A stretch of 64,000 bases of DNA from Gaiellasilicea sp963749515 (GCA_963749515.1 CAVVMR010000006.1:186001-250000); one strand, 5' to 3'; shown: positions 33,294-42,518, counted from the stretch's first letter. Program-made: numbers and translations. The notes: generated from the letters alone by a model not told the origin.

Positions 33294-33865
33294 GAATCCT
33301 GATCGCGGAGGACGAGACGATTATTCGCATGGACCTCCGGTCGCTGCTCGAGTCGGCCGGGTTCGAGGTATGCGCGGAGGCCAAGGACGGGGAGGAGGCG
33401 GTGGAGCTCGCGCGGCAGGAGCACCCCGACCTCGCCGTGCTCGACGTGAAGATGCCGCGGCTCGACGGCATCGAGGCGGCGCGCCGGATCCTCGACGAGC
33501 GGCCGATCCCGATCGTGATGGTGACTGCGTACGGCGAGCGGGAGCTCGTGGCGCGGGCGGTGGAGGCCGGTGTCTTCGGCTACCTGGTGAAGCCGTTTCG
33601 CGAGACCGACCTGCTGCCGGCGATCGAGACCGCGCGGGCGCGGCACGACGAGCTGCAGGCGCTGCGCGAGGAGGCGGAGTCGCTGGCGGACGCGCTCGCA
33701 GCCCGGAAGAGCATCGAGCGCGCGAAGGGGCTTCTGATGACGAAGGAGGGCCTGTCGGAGCAGGACGCGTTCGCGCGCCTGCGGAAGGCGAGCCAGGTCT
33801 CCGGCCGCCCGCTCAAGGTCGTCGCCGAAGCCGTGGTCGCGACGCTGGACCCGGAGCCGTCCTGA
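33290..33865 (+). CDS. ANTAR-domain response regulator (PdtaR-like)
   Basis: A 191-residue regulator with an N-terminal receiver (IAEDETIIRMDLRSLL acidic pocket, phospho-Asp in AVLDVKMPRLDG, Lys in GYLVKPF) and a C-terminal ANTAR RNA-binding domain (about 130-190: ALAARKSIERAKGLLMTKEG, EQDAFARLRKASQ). ANTAR proteins act by binding paired six-base-loop hairpins in mRNA leaders and preventing terminator formation. The best visible candidate target is the glnA leader 5.5 kb away. Translation is coupled to the kinase by GTGA. Confidence 0.95.
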   Translation: MRILIAEDETIIRMDLRSLLESAGFEVCAEAKDGEEAVELARQEHPDLAVLDVKMPRLDGIEAARRILDERPIPIVMVTAYGERELVARAVEAGVFGYLVKPFRETDLLPAIETARARHDELQALREEAESLADALAARKSIERAKGLLMTKEGLSEQDAFARLRKASQVSGRPLKVVAEAVVATLDPEPS

Positions 33866-33940
33866 GCGAGCACCCCGATGCGGCGATCGTCCGCGCTCAG
33901 CCGCTCGAGGAGCGGGCGTTCGACGACTTCTGGACGTAGG

Positions 33941-34819
33941 TCAGCTGTCGGCGAGGACCTGCGCCAGCGCGTGCGAGGCCTGCCGGATCATCCCGGGGTT
34001 GGTGTCCCAGTAGTACGGAAGCGCCACGACGGCCTGGCAGAGCGCCCAGCCACGCCCGCGCAGCCACGACGCGTCGTCGACGTCGAGCTCGGCTCGGTAC
34101 CGCGCGCGACTCTCGCCGGCAAAGACGTTCCAGGCGGCCTGGAGGTCGCAGGCCGGATCGCCAACGTTGAGGCCGCCGAAGTCGATGACCGCCGAAAGCC
34201 GGCCGTCCACCACGAGCAGGTTGCCGGGGAGCAGGTCGCCGTGCAGCCAGACACCCTCGCCGTCCCACTCCGAGGCGTCGAGCGACTCCTGCCACGACCG
34301 GAGAGTGGCAGCGCCGTCGACGCGGTTGCCGAGCTCTGCGACCGACCGGCGAACGTGCTCGTCCAGCTCGGCGAGTGGTGAGCCTCGTCCGCCGGGCGGA
34401 CGCCGGTGCGCGCCGGTGGTGTCGAACTGACGCAGCGCGCGCACGAATGCGGCCAGATCGACCGCCGCCTGGTTCAGGTCGTCGATCGTCCCGTTGGCGT
34501 TCTCGCCGGGCAGCCACTCGTAGACCGACCATTCGAAGGGGTAGCCCTCAGCCGGCCGCCCCATCGCCAGCTGCACAGGAACCGAAAGCGGCAGGTGCGG
34601 TGCGAGCTTCGGCAGCCAGAGCGCCTCCTTCGCCGCCTGCTCGGTCGCCCACCCGATGCGCGGCAGCCGAGCGGCCAGGTGGTCACCGAGCCGGTAGATG
34701 TCGTGATCGGTTCCGTACGACACGACCGGTTCGACAGCCAGGTCTCTCCATTGCGGGAACTGCCCAGCGAGTAGGCGCCGGACGAGCGCGACGTCGGTGT
34801 CGACTTCGTCGGCGTGCAT
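33941..34819 (-). CDS. Aminoglycoside phosphotransferase (APH) family kinase
   Basis: A protein-kinase-like small-molecule kinase of about 292 residues. The APH catalytic loop is WLHGDLLPGNLLV and the metal-binding segment is SAVIDFGGLNVGDPACDL. The N-terminus MHADEVDTDVALVRRLL fits the family and set the start at 34819; ATG 34834 is an alternative with a CATCAT box 6 bases upstream. Family members phosphorylate antibiotics such as aminoglycosides or macrolides, or unrelated hydroxylated metabolites; resistance cannot be claimed. The 5' end lies 70 bases from the divergent VOC gene. Confidence 0.88.
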   Translation of the reverse strand: MHADEVDTDVALVRRLLAGQFPQWRDLAVEPVVSYGTDHDIYRLGDHLAARLPRIGWATEQAAKEALWLPKLAPHLPLSVPVQLAMGRPAEGYPFEWSVYEWLPGENANGTIDDLNQAAVDLAAFVRALRQFDTTGAHRRPPGGRGSPLAELDEHVRRSVAELGNRVDGAATLRSWQESLDASEWDGEGVWLHGDLLPGNLLVVDGRLSAVIDFGGLNVGDPACDLQAAWNVFAGESRARYRAELDVDDASWLRGRGWALCQAVVALPYYWDTNPGMIRQASHALAQVLADS

Positions 34820-34873
34820 CCTGCCTGCGGCCATGCCTTGATGATGACCCAGGAGGTCCGCTGCGCGGTCGCT

Positions 34874-34879
34874 TACGAT
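34874..34879 (+). promoter_or_regulatory. -10 box TACGAT of the VOC gene
   Basis: TACGAT is followed by 9 bases and the GTG at 34889 that begins the recognisable VOC domain, which supports this start over earlier in-frame codons. Confidence 0.45.
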
Positions 34880-34888
34880 CTTCTCCTC

Positions 34889-35308
34889 GTGCCTGCACCA
34901 GGCTTCATCGATCACATCGGGATCGGCGTTCCGGATCTCGCCGCGGCCAAGGCGTACTACGACGACCTGATGAGCGTCCTCGGGCTCCGGACGTGGTTCG
35001 AGACCGGCCCCGGAGGACCGCTCAACTACGGGCCCGACGGTGCTCTGGGCTCACAGCTGTTCCTCTACCAGGCAGAGGAACCGGGTAACTACGCGCGCGG
35101 CCAGACGGGCCTTCACCACCTCGCATTCCTCGTCGAGAGCAGAGAGGTCGTTCGAGCAGCGCACGAATGGGCACGCGCACACGGAGCCACCATCCTGGAC
35201 GAGCCGGGAGAGTTCCCTCAGTACGGGGAGCATTGCTTCGCGACCTACTGGCTCGATCCTCATGGCTTCAAGCTCGAGGCGGTCTGCCACACTCCCGAAT
35301 CGGCCTAG
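34889..35308 (+). CDS. VOC-family (glyoxalase/bleomycin resistance fold) protein
   Basis: A 139-residue single VOC domain: FIDHIGIGVPDLAAAKAYYD opens the first beta-alpha-beta module with a metal-type His, GLHHLAFLVESR the second, and DPHGFKLEAVCHT the C-terminal Glu site. VOC proteins are metal-dependent lyases, dioxygenases or binding proteins; the reaction is unknown. GTG 34889 was chosen for the domain start and the leaderless promoter. Confidence 0.85.
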   Translation: MPAPGFIDHIGIGVPDLAAAKAYYDDLMSVLGLRTWFETGPGGPLNYGPDGALGSQLFLYQAEEPGNYARGQTGLHHLAFLVESREVVRAAHEWARAHGATILDEPGEFPQYGEHCFATYWLDPHGFKLEAVCHTPESA

Positions 35309-35356
35309 GTCCGGCGCCCATTGGCGGTGCACTCCGGGGCGTGCGACGATTTCGGC

Positions 35357-37006
35357 ATGCCGCGGGATGAGATCGACCTCCGCACGCTGGTCGCGGAGCA
35401 AGCGGCCCTGAACCGCGTGGCGGTGACCGTCGCGACCGAGACGTCGGCAGACCGCGTCTTCGATGTCGTCACCGAGGAGGTCGGTCGCCTCCTCGGCGCA
35501 GACGCCGCCAACCTCGTGCGCTTCGACCCGACCCCCACATCAGGGGTCATCGTCGGCAAGTGGAGCGAGCCGGGCATCCAGATCCCCGGCGCCGGGACGA
35601 TCGTTGCGATAGAAGACGGCAGTGCGCTCACCAAGGTCGCGCGGACAGGAGCGCCGGCTCGCCAGGGGACGGAGGACACAGGCGTTCCTGCGGAGCTCCA
35701 CGGCCGGCTGACCGCGCTCGGCGTGACATCCCTCGTCGCGGCCCCAATCGTCGTGTCGGGGGACATCTGGGGCGCCGTCGTGGTGTCGCTCACGGGCGAA
35801 CGGCGGTTTCCGGCGAACGCCGAGGAGCGACTCGGGCAGTTCGCGGCGCTCGTCGCCGTCGCGCTCGCGAACACCCAGGCCCGCGAGGAACTGGCGACGC
35901 TGGCCGAGGAGCAGGCCGCGCTCAGCCGAGTCGCGGTCGCTGCCGCCACTGAGCGACCCGCACGGCTGTTCAACATCGTGACCGAGGAGGTCGGCCGCCT
36001 GTTCGGCGCGCGCGCCGCTGCGACCGCGCGCTATGTCGCCGGCGCGGAGGAGGCGGAGATCGTGGGCGGCTGGGAGCGGGACGGCCGGTTCGAGGCCCCC
36101 CTCGGCGTCCGTCTGCCGTTTCAGGGCGGTGCGATCGCGCGCGTTGCGCATACCGGCCGAGCCGCGCGGATCGACCTGGAGAACGAGCCACCTGACGTTC
36201 AGGAGCACATGGTTGCGGCGGGTGTGACCTCCGGTGTTGCGGCGCCGATCGTCGTTTCCGGGCGACTCTGGGGCTCGACCTCGATCTCGATCAACGGGCC
36301 TGAGCGGTTCCCAGCGGACGTCGAGACGCGCCTCGAGAAGTTCACGAGCCTCGTCGCCGTCGCGCTCGCAAATGCGGAGGCCCGCGAGGAGCTGACCGCG
36401 TCGCGCGCCCGCATCGTCCAGGCCGGCGACGCCGAGCGGCAGCGGCTCGAGCGGAACCTGCACGACGGCGCACAGCAGCGTTTCGTCTCGCTCGCTCTCG
36501 GACTTCGGCTCGCCCAGTCGCAGCTGGCGGCCGACCCGGCATCCGCGGCGGATCTGCTCACGCAGGCAAGCGAAGAGCTCGCGCTCGGTCTCGAGGAGCT
36601 CCGTGAGCTCGCCCGCGGCATCCATCCGGCGATCCTCACCGATCGCGGCCTCGCGCCGGCCGTCGAGGCGCTCGCCACCCGCGCCACGCTCCCGGTGGAG
36701 ATCAACGGCTTGCCGTCGGAGCGGCTGCCGGAGCCGATCGAGGCCGCCGCGTTCTACGTGGTCTCGGAATCGCTCGCCAATGTCGCCAAGTACGCAGACG
36801 CGAGCCGAGCGCAGGTCGATCTCGCTCGCGACGACGGTGTGCTCGTGGTCGAGGTGTCGGACGACGGCGTCGGCGGCGCCGACCCGGGCAAGGGATCGGG
36901 TCTCCGAGGTCTCAGTGACCGGGTGGAGGCACTCGGTGGCCGTCTGCGTGTCTCGAGCGAGCGCGGCCTGGGAACCACCGTGCGGGCCGAGCTCCCTCTC
37001 GACTAG
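35357..37006 (+). CDS. GAF-GAF sensor histidine kinase, NarL partner type (HisKA_3)
   Basis: A 549-residue cytosolic kinase with two GAF domains (about 25-175 and 195-345), a coiled linker, a HisKA_3 helix with the phospho-acceptor in LERNLHDGAQQRFVSLALGL, and an HATPase domain (VVSESLANVAKYADAS, VSDDGVGG, GSGLRGLSDRV). The two GAF domains resemble each other (VVTEEVGRL and the APIVVSG motif recur), pointing to internal duplication. No NarL-type regulator is adjacent, so the partner is elsewhere. ATG 35357 starts a clean MPRDEIDLRTL; an earlier in-frame start exists. The stop overlaps the convergent DUF4349 gene by 4 bases. Confidence 0.9.
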   Translation: MPRDEIDLRTLVAEQAALNRVAVTVATETSADRVFDVVTEEVGRLLGADAANLVRFDPTPTSGVIVGKWSEPGIQIPGAGTIVAIEDGSALTKVARTGAPARQGTEDTGVPAELHGRLTALGVTSLVAAPIVVSGDIWGAVVVSLTGERRFPANAEERLGQFAALVAVALANTQAREELATLAEEQAALSRVAVAAATERPARLFNIVTEEVGRLFGARAAATARYVAGAEEAEIVGGWERDGRFEAPLGVRLPFQGGAIARVAHTGRAARIDLENEPPDVQEHMVAAGVTSGVAAPIVVSGRLWGSTSISINGPERFPADVETRLEKFTSLVAVALANAEAREELTASRARIVQAGDAERQRLERNLHDGAQQRFVSLALGLRLAQSQLAADPASAADLLTQASEELALGLEELRELARGIHPAILTDRGLAPAVEALATRATLPVEINGLPSERLPEPIEAAAFYVVSESLANVAKYADASRAQVDLARDDGVLVVEVSDDGVGGADPGKGSGLRGLSDRVEALGGRLRVSSERGLGTTVRAELPLD

Positions 37007-38049
37007 TTCTGCTCGAGCAGGCGGGTGGTGACCTGCCTGCGCCGCAGCCGAAGCGCGAGCCAGACGAGGAAGCCGACGAGGAGGAACGGGCCGGCGACGA
37101 CGAGCACGTAGAGGAGCCCGATCGCCTCCCATGCAAGGACGTCCTTGATGTTGTCGAGCGGGCCGCCGCCGACGGCGCCGGGCTCGATCTTCTCGGTCGT
37201 CAGCGAGAGGTAGACCGTCGCCGTCTTCGCCTCGGCGCGCGTGCCGGCGAGCCCGTCGCGGAGCCCTTTCAGCTTGGCGCGGGCGTTCGAGAGCCGCGAC
37301 TTCAGCACGGCGCGGTTGGCGTCGGAGAGGGTCGTGCTCTCGAGCTGGCCCAGGATCCCGGCGATCTGCCGCTGCGTCGCCTCGATCTGCGACTGGAGCG
37401 TGTCGGCCTGCACCTGGAGATCCTCGATCCCGTAGCGCTGGCCGACGATCGTGCCCAGCGCGGACAGCTGCGTCATCGCGCTCTGCACCTTGGAGATCGG
37501 GACGCGGAGCGTGATCTGCGCCGAGCCGATGCCCTCGGACGGCGCGTCGTACTGGAGCGAGGCAATGCTGCCGCCGCTCGAGAGCGCGATCTGCTGGGCG
37601 CTCTTCGTCGCGCCCGAAAGCGCCTCGACATCGTCCACGCGCAGGCGAAGCTCCGCCTCGTAGCGCTGCAGCTGCCCTGTTGCCGGAGGGACGGGCGCGC
37701 CGGAGTCGGCAACGGCCGGCGGTGCGGCCTTGAGGGCGGAGTTGGGCTCCGTCTGAAGTCCTCGGTAGGCCGGGGAGGTGGTCGCAGCCTCGCCGGCGCC
37801 GGAGGAGGCGATCCGGTCGTCGCCGACTCCCGTCACGGCGCCGTCGCGCGTCAAGCCGATCACCGTCGCCGCGGAGAGCGCGAGGACGAGCGTGGCCGGC
37901 GCGACCAGCACGAGCTGGCGCCAGCGGAAGCGCGAGAGAAAGGGCTCGCGTGCCGGCTCCTCGGCGGACAGCGCGCGCACACGGTCGCGGAGCGTGGAGG
38001 GTGCGACGGGCTTCGCGGCGCGGATCTCGTTCAGCAGCGACTCAGACAT
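37003..38049 (-). CDS. DUF4349 membrane protein
   Basis: A 348-residue protein with a helix near residue 46-66 (LVLVAPATLVLALSAATVIG), a DUF4349 region (about 125-290: YEAELRLRVDDVEALS, ITLRVPISKVQSAM, then a long coiled coil LQVQADTLQSQIEATQRQ) and a C-terminal membrane helix with a basic tail. The N-terminal 45 residues face the cytosol. Its ATG overlaps the ECF sigma gene by 8 bases, the arrangement typical of sigma/anti-sigma pairs, so it may hold or report to that sigma factor; no classic zinc anti-sigma motif is seen. Confidence 0.85.
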   Translation of the reverse strand: MSESLLNEIRAAKPVAPSTLRDRVRALSAEEPAREPFLSRFRWRQLVLVAPATLVLALSAATVIGLTRDGAVTGVGDDRIASSGAGEAATTSPAYRGLQTEPNSALKAAPPAVADSGAPVPPATGQLQRYEAELRLRVDDVEALSGATKSAQQIALSSGGSIASLQYDAPSEGIGSAQITLRVPISKVQSAMTQLSALGTIVGQRYGIEDLQVQADTLQSQIEATQRQIAGILGQLESTTLSDANRAVLKSRLSNARAKLKGLRDGLAGTRAEAKTATVYLSLTTEKIEPGAVGGGPLDNIKDVLAWEAIGLLYVLVVAGPFLLVGFLVWLALRLRRRQVTTRLLEQN

Positions 38050-38554
38050 GGATGCTCACCTTCTCTTCGAGCTTCTTCAGGGCCCGCGACAGGCGGGTGG
38101 ATACCGCGGTCGGGCTGATACCGAGGACGCGTGCGGCCTCGTCGCCGTCGAGCTCGAGCAGGATCCGGAGTGCGATCACTTCGCGCTCGCCGGCGCTGAG
38201 CTCGGCGAGGGCGGATTCGAGGTCGGGCGACAGGCCTTCGGAAAAGGGTGCGTCGACGTGCTCCGCCGGCGCGGCTCGCTCCTCACGGCGCTTCCGGCGC
38301 TCCTCGGCGCGGAACCAGTCGAGCGCGGTCGTGCGGGCGATCTGGCAGAGCCACGTGCGGGCGCTGCCGCGGCGGGCGTCGAAGCGGCGCCACGAGCGCA
38401 GCGCCTTCTCGAACGTGTCCGCGACCAGATCCTCGGCGAGCGAGCGGTCGCGGGTCAGATACACGAGATAGGCGTACACGTCGTCGAGATGCTCCTCTGC
38501 GGTCGCGGCAAACGACGCCGACAGGGTCGGCTGGCTCCGTGCGGAAAGCGTCAT
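38042..38554 (-). CDS. ECF-type RNA polymerase sigma factor
   Basis: A 170-residue sigma-70-family factor with region 2 (VYAYLVYLTRDRSLAEDLVA ... FDARRGSARTWLCQIARTTA) and region 4 (LSAGEREVIALRILL, DEAARVLGISPTAVSTRLSR), without regions 1 or 3. It directs transcription of a small stress-type regulon, unidentified here. The ATG at 38554 gives the normal length; a longer frame upstream is basic and unlikely. Coupled to the downstream DUF4349 membrane protein. Confidence 0.93.
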   Translation of the reverse strand: MTLSARSQPTLSASFAATAEEHLDDVYAYLVYLTRDRSLAEDLVADTFEKALRSWRRFDARRGSARTWLCQIARTTALDWFRAEERRKRREERAAPAEHVDAPFSEGLSPDLESALAELSAGEREVIALRILLELDGDEAARVLGISPTAVSTRLSRALKKLEEKVSIHV

Positions 38555-38593
38555 CGCCTGCACACCGTTCCTACGCCGCCGGACGGCCAATCG

Positions 38594-40441
38594 TCACACT
38601 TGCTGCGCGGACTCGAACAGCTGCTCCCAGCGCTCGAGCAGTCCCTGCAGGTCCTCTCGCGCGACCTTGTGCGCAGCGAGGGCGTCCGCGTCACCCCAGT
38701 CCTCGGCCAGACGGCGCTCGAGGTCCGCGATCTCGAGCTCGCGCTCCTGGATCGTGGACTCGACGAGCTCGAGCTCGCTCCGGCGGGGCGGCTTCGGCTT
38801 CTCGGGCTTCGGCTTCTCCTTGCGCTCCTTCGGCTTGGGCGCTTCCGGGGCGTCCTCGCCGGCGCGGATGCGCGCGTAGTCCGCCCAGCCGCCCGGGTAG
38901 GAGCGGAGACCTCCGTCCTCGACGGCGACGATCCGCTCGGCGACGGCGTCGAGCACGGCACGGTCGTGGGAGACGAGCAGGACGGTTCCCGGAAACGCCT
39001 CGAGCGCAGCCTCGAGTGCCTCGCGGCTCTCGAGATCGAGATGGTTGGTCGGCTCGTCGAGGACGAGGAAGTTCGCCCCCGAGGCGACGACGAGCGCGAG
39101 TCCCAGCCTGCGGCGCTCTCCGCCGGAGAGCTGGTCGACTCGCTTCTCGTGCTCGTCCCAGCCTGAGAAGAGGAACCGGCCGAGCAGCGCCTGCGCCTGT
39201 GGCCGCTGCAGGCCCGTGGCGCCCATCGTGCACTCGAGCACGCTGCCGCGCTCGTCGAGCTCGACCTCGTGCTGCGAGAAGTACGCGAGCTCGACGCCGT
39301 GACCCATCCGGCCGACCTCGCCCGCCACGATTCCCTCGAGCAGCGTCGACTTGCCGGAGCCGTTCGGCCCGATCAGCGCGACATGCTCTCCGCGCTCCAG
39401 CACGAGCTCCGCGTCCTCGAGCAGCTGCTTCGTACCCGCCGCGAGGTCGAAGCCCTCGGCCTCGATCACCATCCGGCCGCTCCGCACGGGCTTCAGGAAC
39501 TCGAAGCCGAGCGTGCGCCGGCCCGTCCGCGGCGCCTCGACGCGCTCCGCCTCGATCCGCGCGATCTGCTTCAGCTTCGCCTGCGCCTGCCGGGACTTCG
39601 TGCCGTACCGGAAGCGGGCGACGAAGCGCTCGAGCCGGGCGATGTCCTCGGCCTGCCGCTGCGCCCAGGTCGCCTGGTTCGCGAGCCGCGCCGCCTTCTC
39701 CTGGCGCCAGACGTGCCACTTGCCCGGGAAGAAGACGGAGCTTCCGCCCTCGAGCTCGAGCACGGACGTGGCCACCGATTCGAGGAACCAGCGATCGTGC
39801 GCGACGAGGACGACGGCGGCGTCGATGGTGGCGAGCTCCTGCTCGAGCCACTCCATCGAGGCCATGTCCAGGTGGTTCGTCGGCTCGTCGAGCAGGAGTA
39901 GATCGGGGCCGCCGGCAAGCGCTCGTGCCAGCGAGGCGCGCGTCAGCTCTCCGCCCGAGAAGCTTTCGAGCCCGCGGTCGAGGTCCGCATCCGCGAAGCC
40001 GAGGCCGCGCAGCACGGCAGTGGCGTGGTCGCGCCAGCCGTAGCCGCCCGCGTGCTCGAGCCGTGCCTGCGCCTCGCCGTAACGGCGGAGGGTCTCCGGG
40101 CCGTGGTCGCCTGCAGACATCGCCTCCTCGAGCCGGCGCAGCTCGCGCTCGGTCTCGATCAGGTCGGATGCGCCCGAGAGCGCGTATTCGCGCAGCGTGA
40201 AGCCGCCGAGCCGCGGTGGCCGCTGGTCGTGGAGCGCGACGCGGGCGCCCTTCTCCCAGGCGAGCTCACCGCCGGCGAGCTCGGTCTCGCCCATCAGTGC
40301 GCGCAAGAGCGTCGTCTTGCCTGCGCCGTTCGGACCGGCGAGGGCGAGCCGGTCGCGGCGCTCGAGCTTGAACGAGACACCGTCGAAGAGGGGCTCGCCG
40401 GAGAACTCCTTGCGCAGGCTCGATGCGATCAGGACCGCCAT
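38594..40441 (-). CDS. ABC-F family ATPase
   Basis: A 615-residue soluble protein with two ABC domains: Walker A GPNGAGKTTLLRALM and GPNGSGKSTLLEGIV, signatures FSGGELTRASLARAL and LSGGERRRLGLALVV, and Walker B LLLLDEPTNHLDM and FLVLDEPTNHLDL, joined by the basic interdomain linker (RFRYGTKSRQAQAKLKQIAR) that contacts tRNA in ABC-F translation factors. A C-terminal Lys/Pro/Glu-rich and coiled-coil tail resembles Uup/EttA-type members. ABC-F proteins act on stalled ribosomes; some give antibiotic resistance. The subgroup was not determined. Confidence 0.94.
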   Translation of the reverse strand: MAVLIASSLRKEFSGEPLFDGVSFKLERRDRLALAGPNGAGKTTLLRALMGETELAGGELAWEKGARVALHDQRPPRLGGFTLREYALSGASDLIETERELRRLEEAMSAGDHGPETLRRYGEAQARLEHAGGYGWRDHATAVLRGLGFADADLDRGLESFSGGELTRASLARALAGGPDLLLLDEPTNHLDMASMEWLEQELATIDAAVVLVAHDRWFLESVATSVLELEGGSSVFFPGKWHVWRQEKAARLANQATWAQRQAEDIARLERFVARFRYGTKSRQAQAKLKQIARIEAERVEAPRTGRRTLGFEFLKPVRSGRMVIEAEGFDLAAGTKQLLEDAELVLERGEHVALIGPNGSGKSTLLEGIVAGEVGRMGHGVELAYFSQHEVELDERGSVLECTMGATGLQRPQAQALLGRFLFSGWDEHEKRVDQLSGGERRRLGLALVVASGANFLVLDEPTNHLDLESREALEAALEAFPGTVLLVSHDRAVLDAVAERIVAVEDGGLRSYPGGWADYARIRAGEDAPEAPKPKERKEKPKPEKPKPPRRSELELVESTIQERELEIADLERRLAEDWGDADALAAHKVAREDLQGLLERWEQLFESAQQV

Positions 40442-40490
40442 GCTCGAAGGGTAGTGCCCGTTGGCTCTGCGCTGACAGCGGGCGGAGGCA

Positions 40491-40496
40491 TATCGT
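40491..40496 (+). promoter_or_regulatory. -10 box TATCGT of tkt
   Basis: TATCGT is followed by 7 bases and the GTG at 40504; spacing predicts a leaderless transcript. Confidence 0.5.
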
Positions 40497-40503
40497 TGAG
40501 GCT

Positions 40504-42510
40504 GTGAGCGACGACGCAAAGATCCGGAAGCTCTCGATCGACACGATCCGGGCGCTCGCGATGGACTCGGTCCAGAAGGCGAACGCGGGTCATCCGGGCA
40601 CGGCAATGGCACTCGCCCCGCTCGCCTACGTGCTGTACCGGAACGTGATGCGCCACAACCCGGCGAACCCGGACTGGCCAAACCGCGACCGCTTCATCCT
40701 CTCAGCCGGCCACGCCTGCATTCTCCAGTACGCCACGCTGCACCTGACCGGCTACAACCTGTCGCTCGAGGAGCTCAAGCGCTTCCGGCAATGGGGCTCG
40801 CGGACGCCGGGCCATCCGGAGCACTTCATGACCGAGGGCGTCGAGACCACGACCGGCCCGCTCGGGCAGGGCTTCGCGAACGGCGTCGGCTTCGCGATCG
40901 CCGACCGCTTCCTTGCCGAGCGCTACAACCGGCCCCACCACGACGTCGTCGACCGTCGCGTCTACGTGATCTGCTCGGACGGCGACCTGATGGAGGGCGT
41001 CAGCTATGAGGCCGCCTCGCTCGCGGGCCACCTCGGTCTCGGCCGGCTCGTCTACTTCTACGACGACAACCACATCACGATCGACGGCACCACCGCGCTC
41101 ACCTTCACCACCGAGGACAAGGCGAAGCGCTTCGAGGCGCAGGGCTGGCACGTGCAGTCGGTCGAGGACTCCGAGGACGTCGCTGCGCTCGAGCGCGCGA
41201 TCCGCGCGGCGCAGGCCGAGGAGGAGCGGCCGTCGCTCGTGATCGTGCGCAGCCACATCGCCTACGGCGCGCCGAATGCGATCGACACGTCGAAGTCGCA
41301 TGGCGCTCCGCTCGGCGAGGACGAGATCCGGGCCGCAAAGGAGACGCTCGGACTCGACCCGGACCAGCACTTCGACGTCGCCGACGCGGTCTACGAGCAC
41401 ATGGACATGAGGCCCGCCGGGATCGAGGCGGAGCAGGAGTGGCACGACCGCTTCGAGCTCTGGGCCGAGACGTTCCCGAAGCTCCGCGAGGAGTGGGAGG
41501 CGGACCGGACCGGCAAGCCGCGCCCCGGCTGGGTCGATGCCCTGCCGGAGTTCACGGCCGGGGAGGAGGTGGCCACCCGCGACGCCGGCAAGAAGGTGAT
41601 GCAGGCGCTCAAGCCGTTCACGCCGACGATGGTGGGCGGAGCCGCCGATCTCGTCGAGTCGACGAAGACGGAGTTCGAGGGTGCCGGCGTGTTCTCGTCC
41701 ACCCACGCCGGGCGCAACATCGCCTTCGGCATCCGCGAGCACGCCATGGGGTCGATCGTGAACGGCATCTCGCTCACGGACGGGATGCTGAAGCCGTACG
41801 GCTCGACGTTCCTCATCTTCTCGGACTACATGCGCCCCGCCGTCCGGCTCTCCGCGCTCGGCCACATGCAATCGCTCTGGGTCTGGACGCACGACTCGGT
41901 CGGCCTCGGCGAGGACGGGCCGACCCACCAGCCGGTCGAGCACCACATGACGCTCCGGTCGATCCCGAACCTCTGGTACGTGCGGCCGGGCGACGCCAAC
42001 GAGACGTCGATGGCGTGGCGGATCGCGCTGGAGCGTGAGGGCGGTCCCGTCGCGCTCGCGCTGTCGCGGCAGAAGCTGCCGACGCTCGACCGCTCGGAAG
42101 TGGCTCCGGCCGAGGGAGCGCTGCGCGGCGCGTACACGCTCTGGCAGTCGGGCGACGGCCTGCCCGACATCCTGCTGCTTGCGACCGGCTCCGAGGTGAG
42201 CGTCGCCTACGAGGCCGCGCTCGCGATGGACGCCAACGTCCGCGTTGTCTCGATGCCGTGCTGGGAGCTCTTCGCGGAGCAGCCGCAGGACTATCGCGAC
42301 GAGGTGATCCCGCCCGACGTCGGCGCGCGTCTCTCGATCGAGGCGGGGATCTCACTCGGGTGGGAGCGCTGGATCGGCGAGGCCGGCGCGTCTGTGGCGG
42401 TCGACCGCTTCGGCGCCTCCGCACCTGGTGACGAGGTGCTCGAACGGCTCGGCTTCACGGCGGAGAACATCGCCGCGCGCGCCGTCGCGCTGCTCGAGCG
42501 CGTTTCCTAG
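40504..42510 (+). CDS. tkt: Transketolase
   Basis: A complete 668-residue TPP enzyme that moves two-carbon units between sugar phosphates in the pentose phosphate pathway. Motifs: VQKANAGHPGTAMALAPLAY, GPLGQGFANGVGFAIADRFL, the TPP motif ICSDGDLMEGVSYEAASLAG ending at the FYDDNHITIDG region, and IREHAMGSIVNG plus GEDGPTHQPVEHH in the pyrimidine domain. It is transcribed alone, 3 kb from the rpiB-tal-pgi-gnd-zwf-opcA operon. It converges on the glycosyltransferase fusion gene across an 8-base gap. Confidence 0.97.
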   Translation: MSDDAKIRKLSIDTIRALAMDSVQKANAGHPGTAMALAPLAYVLYRNVMRHNPANPDWPNRDRFILSAGHACILQYATLHLTGYNLSLEELKRFRQWGSRTPGHPEHFMTEGVETTTGPLGQGFANGVGFAIADRFLAERYNRPHHDVVDRRVYVICSDGDLMEGVSYEAASLAGHLGLGRLVYFYDDNHITIDGTTALTFTTEDKAKRFEAQGWHVQSVEDSEDVAALERAIRAAQAEEERPSLVIVRSHIAYGAPNAIDTSKSHGAPLGEDEIRAAKETLGLDPDQHFDVADAVYEHMDMRPAGIEAEQEWHDRFELWAETFPKLREEWEADRTGKPRPGWVDALPEFTAGEEVATRDAGKKVMQALKPFTPTMVGGAADLVESTKTEFEGAGVFSSTHAGRNIAFGIREHAMGSIVNGISLTDGMLKPYGSTFLIFSDYMRPAVRLSALGHMQSLWVWTHDSVGLGEDGPTHQPVEHHMTLRSIPNLWYVRPGDANETSMAWRIALEREGGPVALALSRQKLPTLDRSEVAPAEGALRGAYTLWQSGDGLPDILLLATGSEVSVAYEAALAMDANVRVVSMPCWELFAEQPQDYRDEVIPPDVGARLSIEAGISLGWERWIGEAGASVAVDRFGASAPGDEVLERLGFTAENIAARAVALLERVS

Positions 42511-42518
42511 GAGCCCTC

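Noticed and set aside
33941..34819. Calling the APH-like gene an antibiotic resistance determinant
   Set aside because: The APH fold covers many non-resistance kinases and nothing in the sequence or context shows a drug substrate.
34814..34888. Longer N-terminus for the VOC protein starting at 34814
   Set aside because: It would overlap the start of the divergent APH gene and has no family similarity; a -10 box lies 9 bases before GTG 34889.
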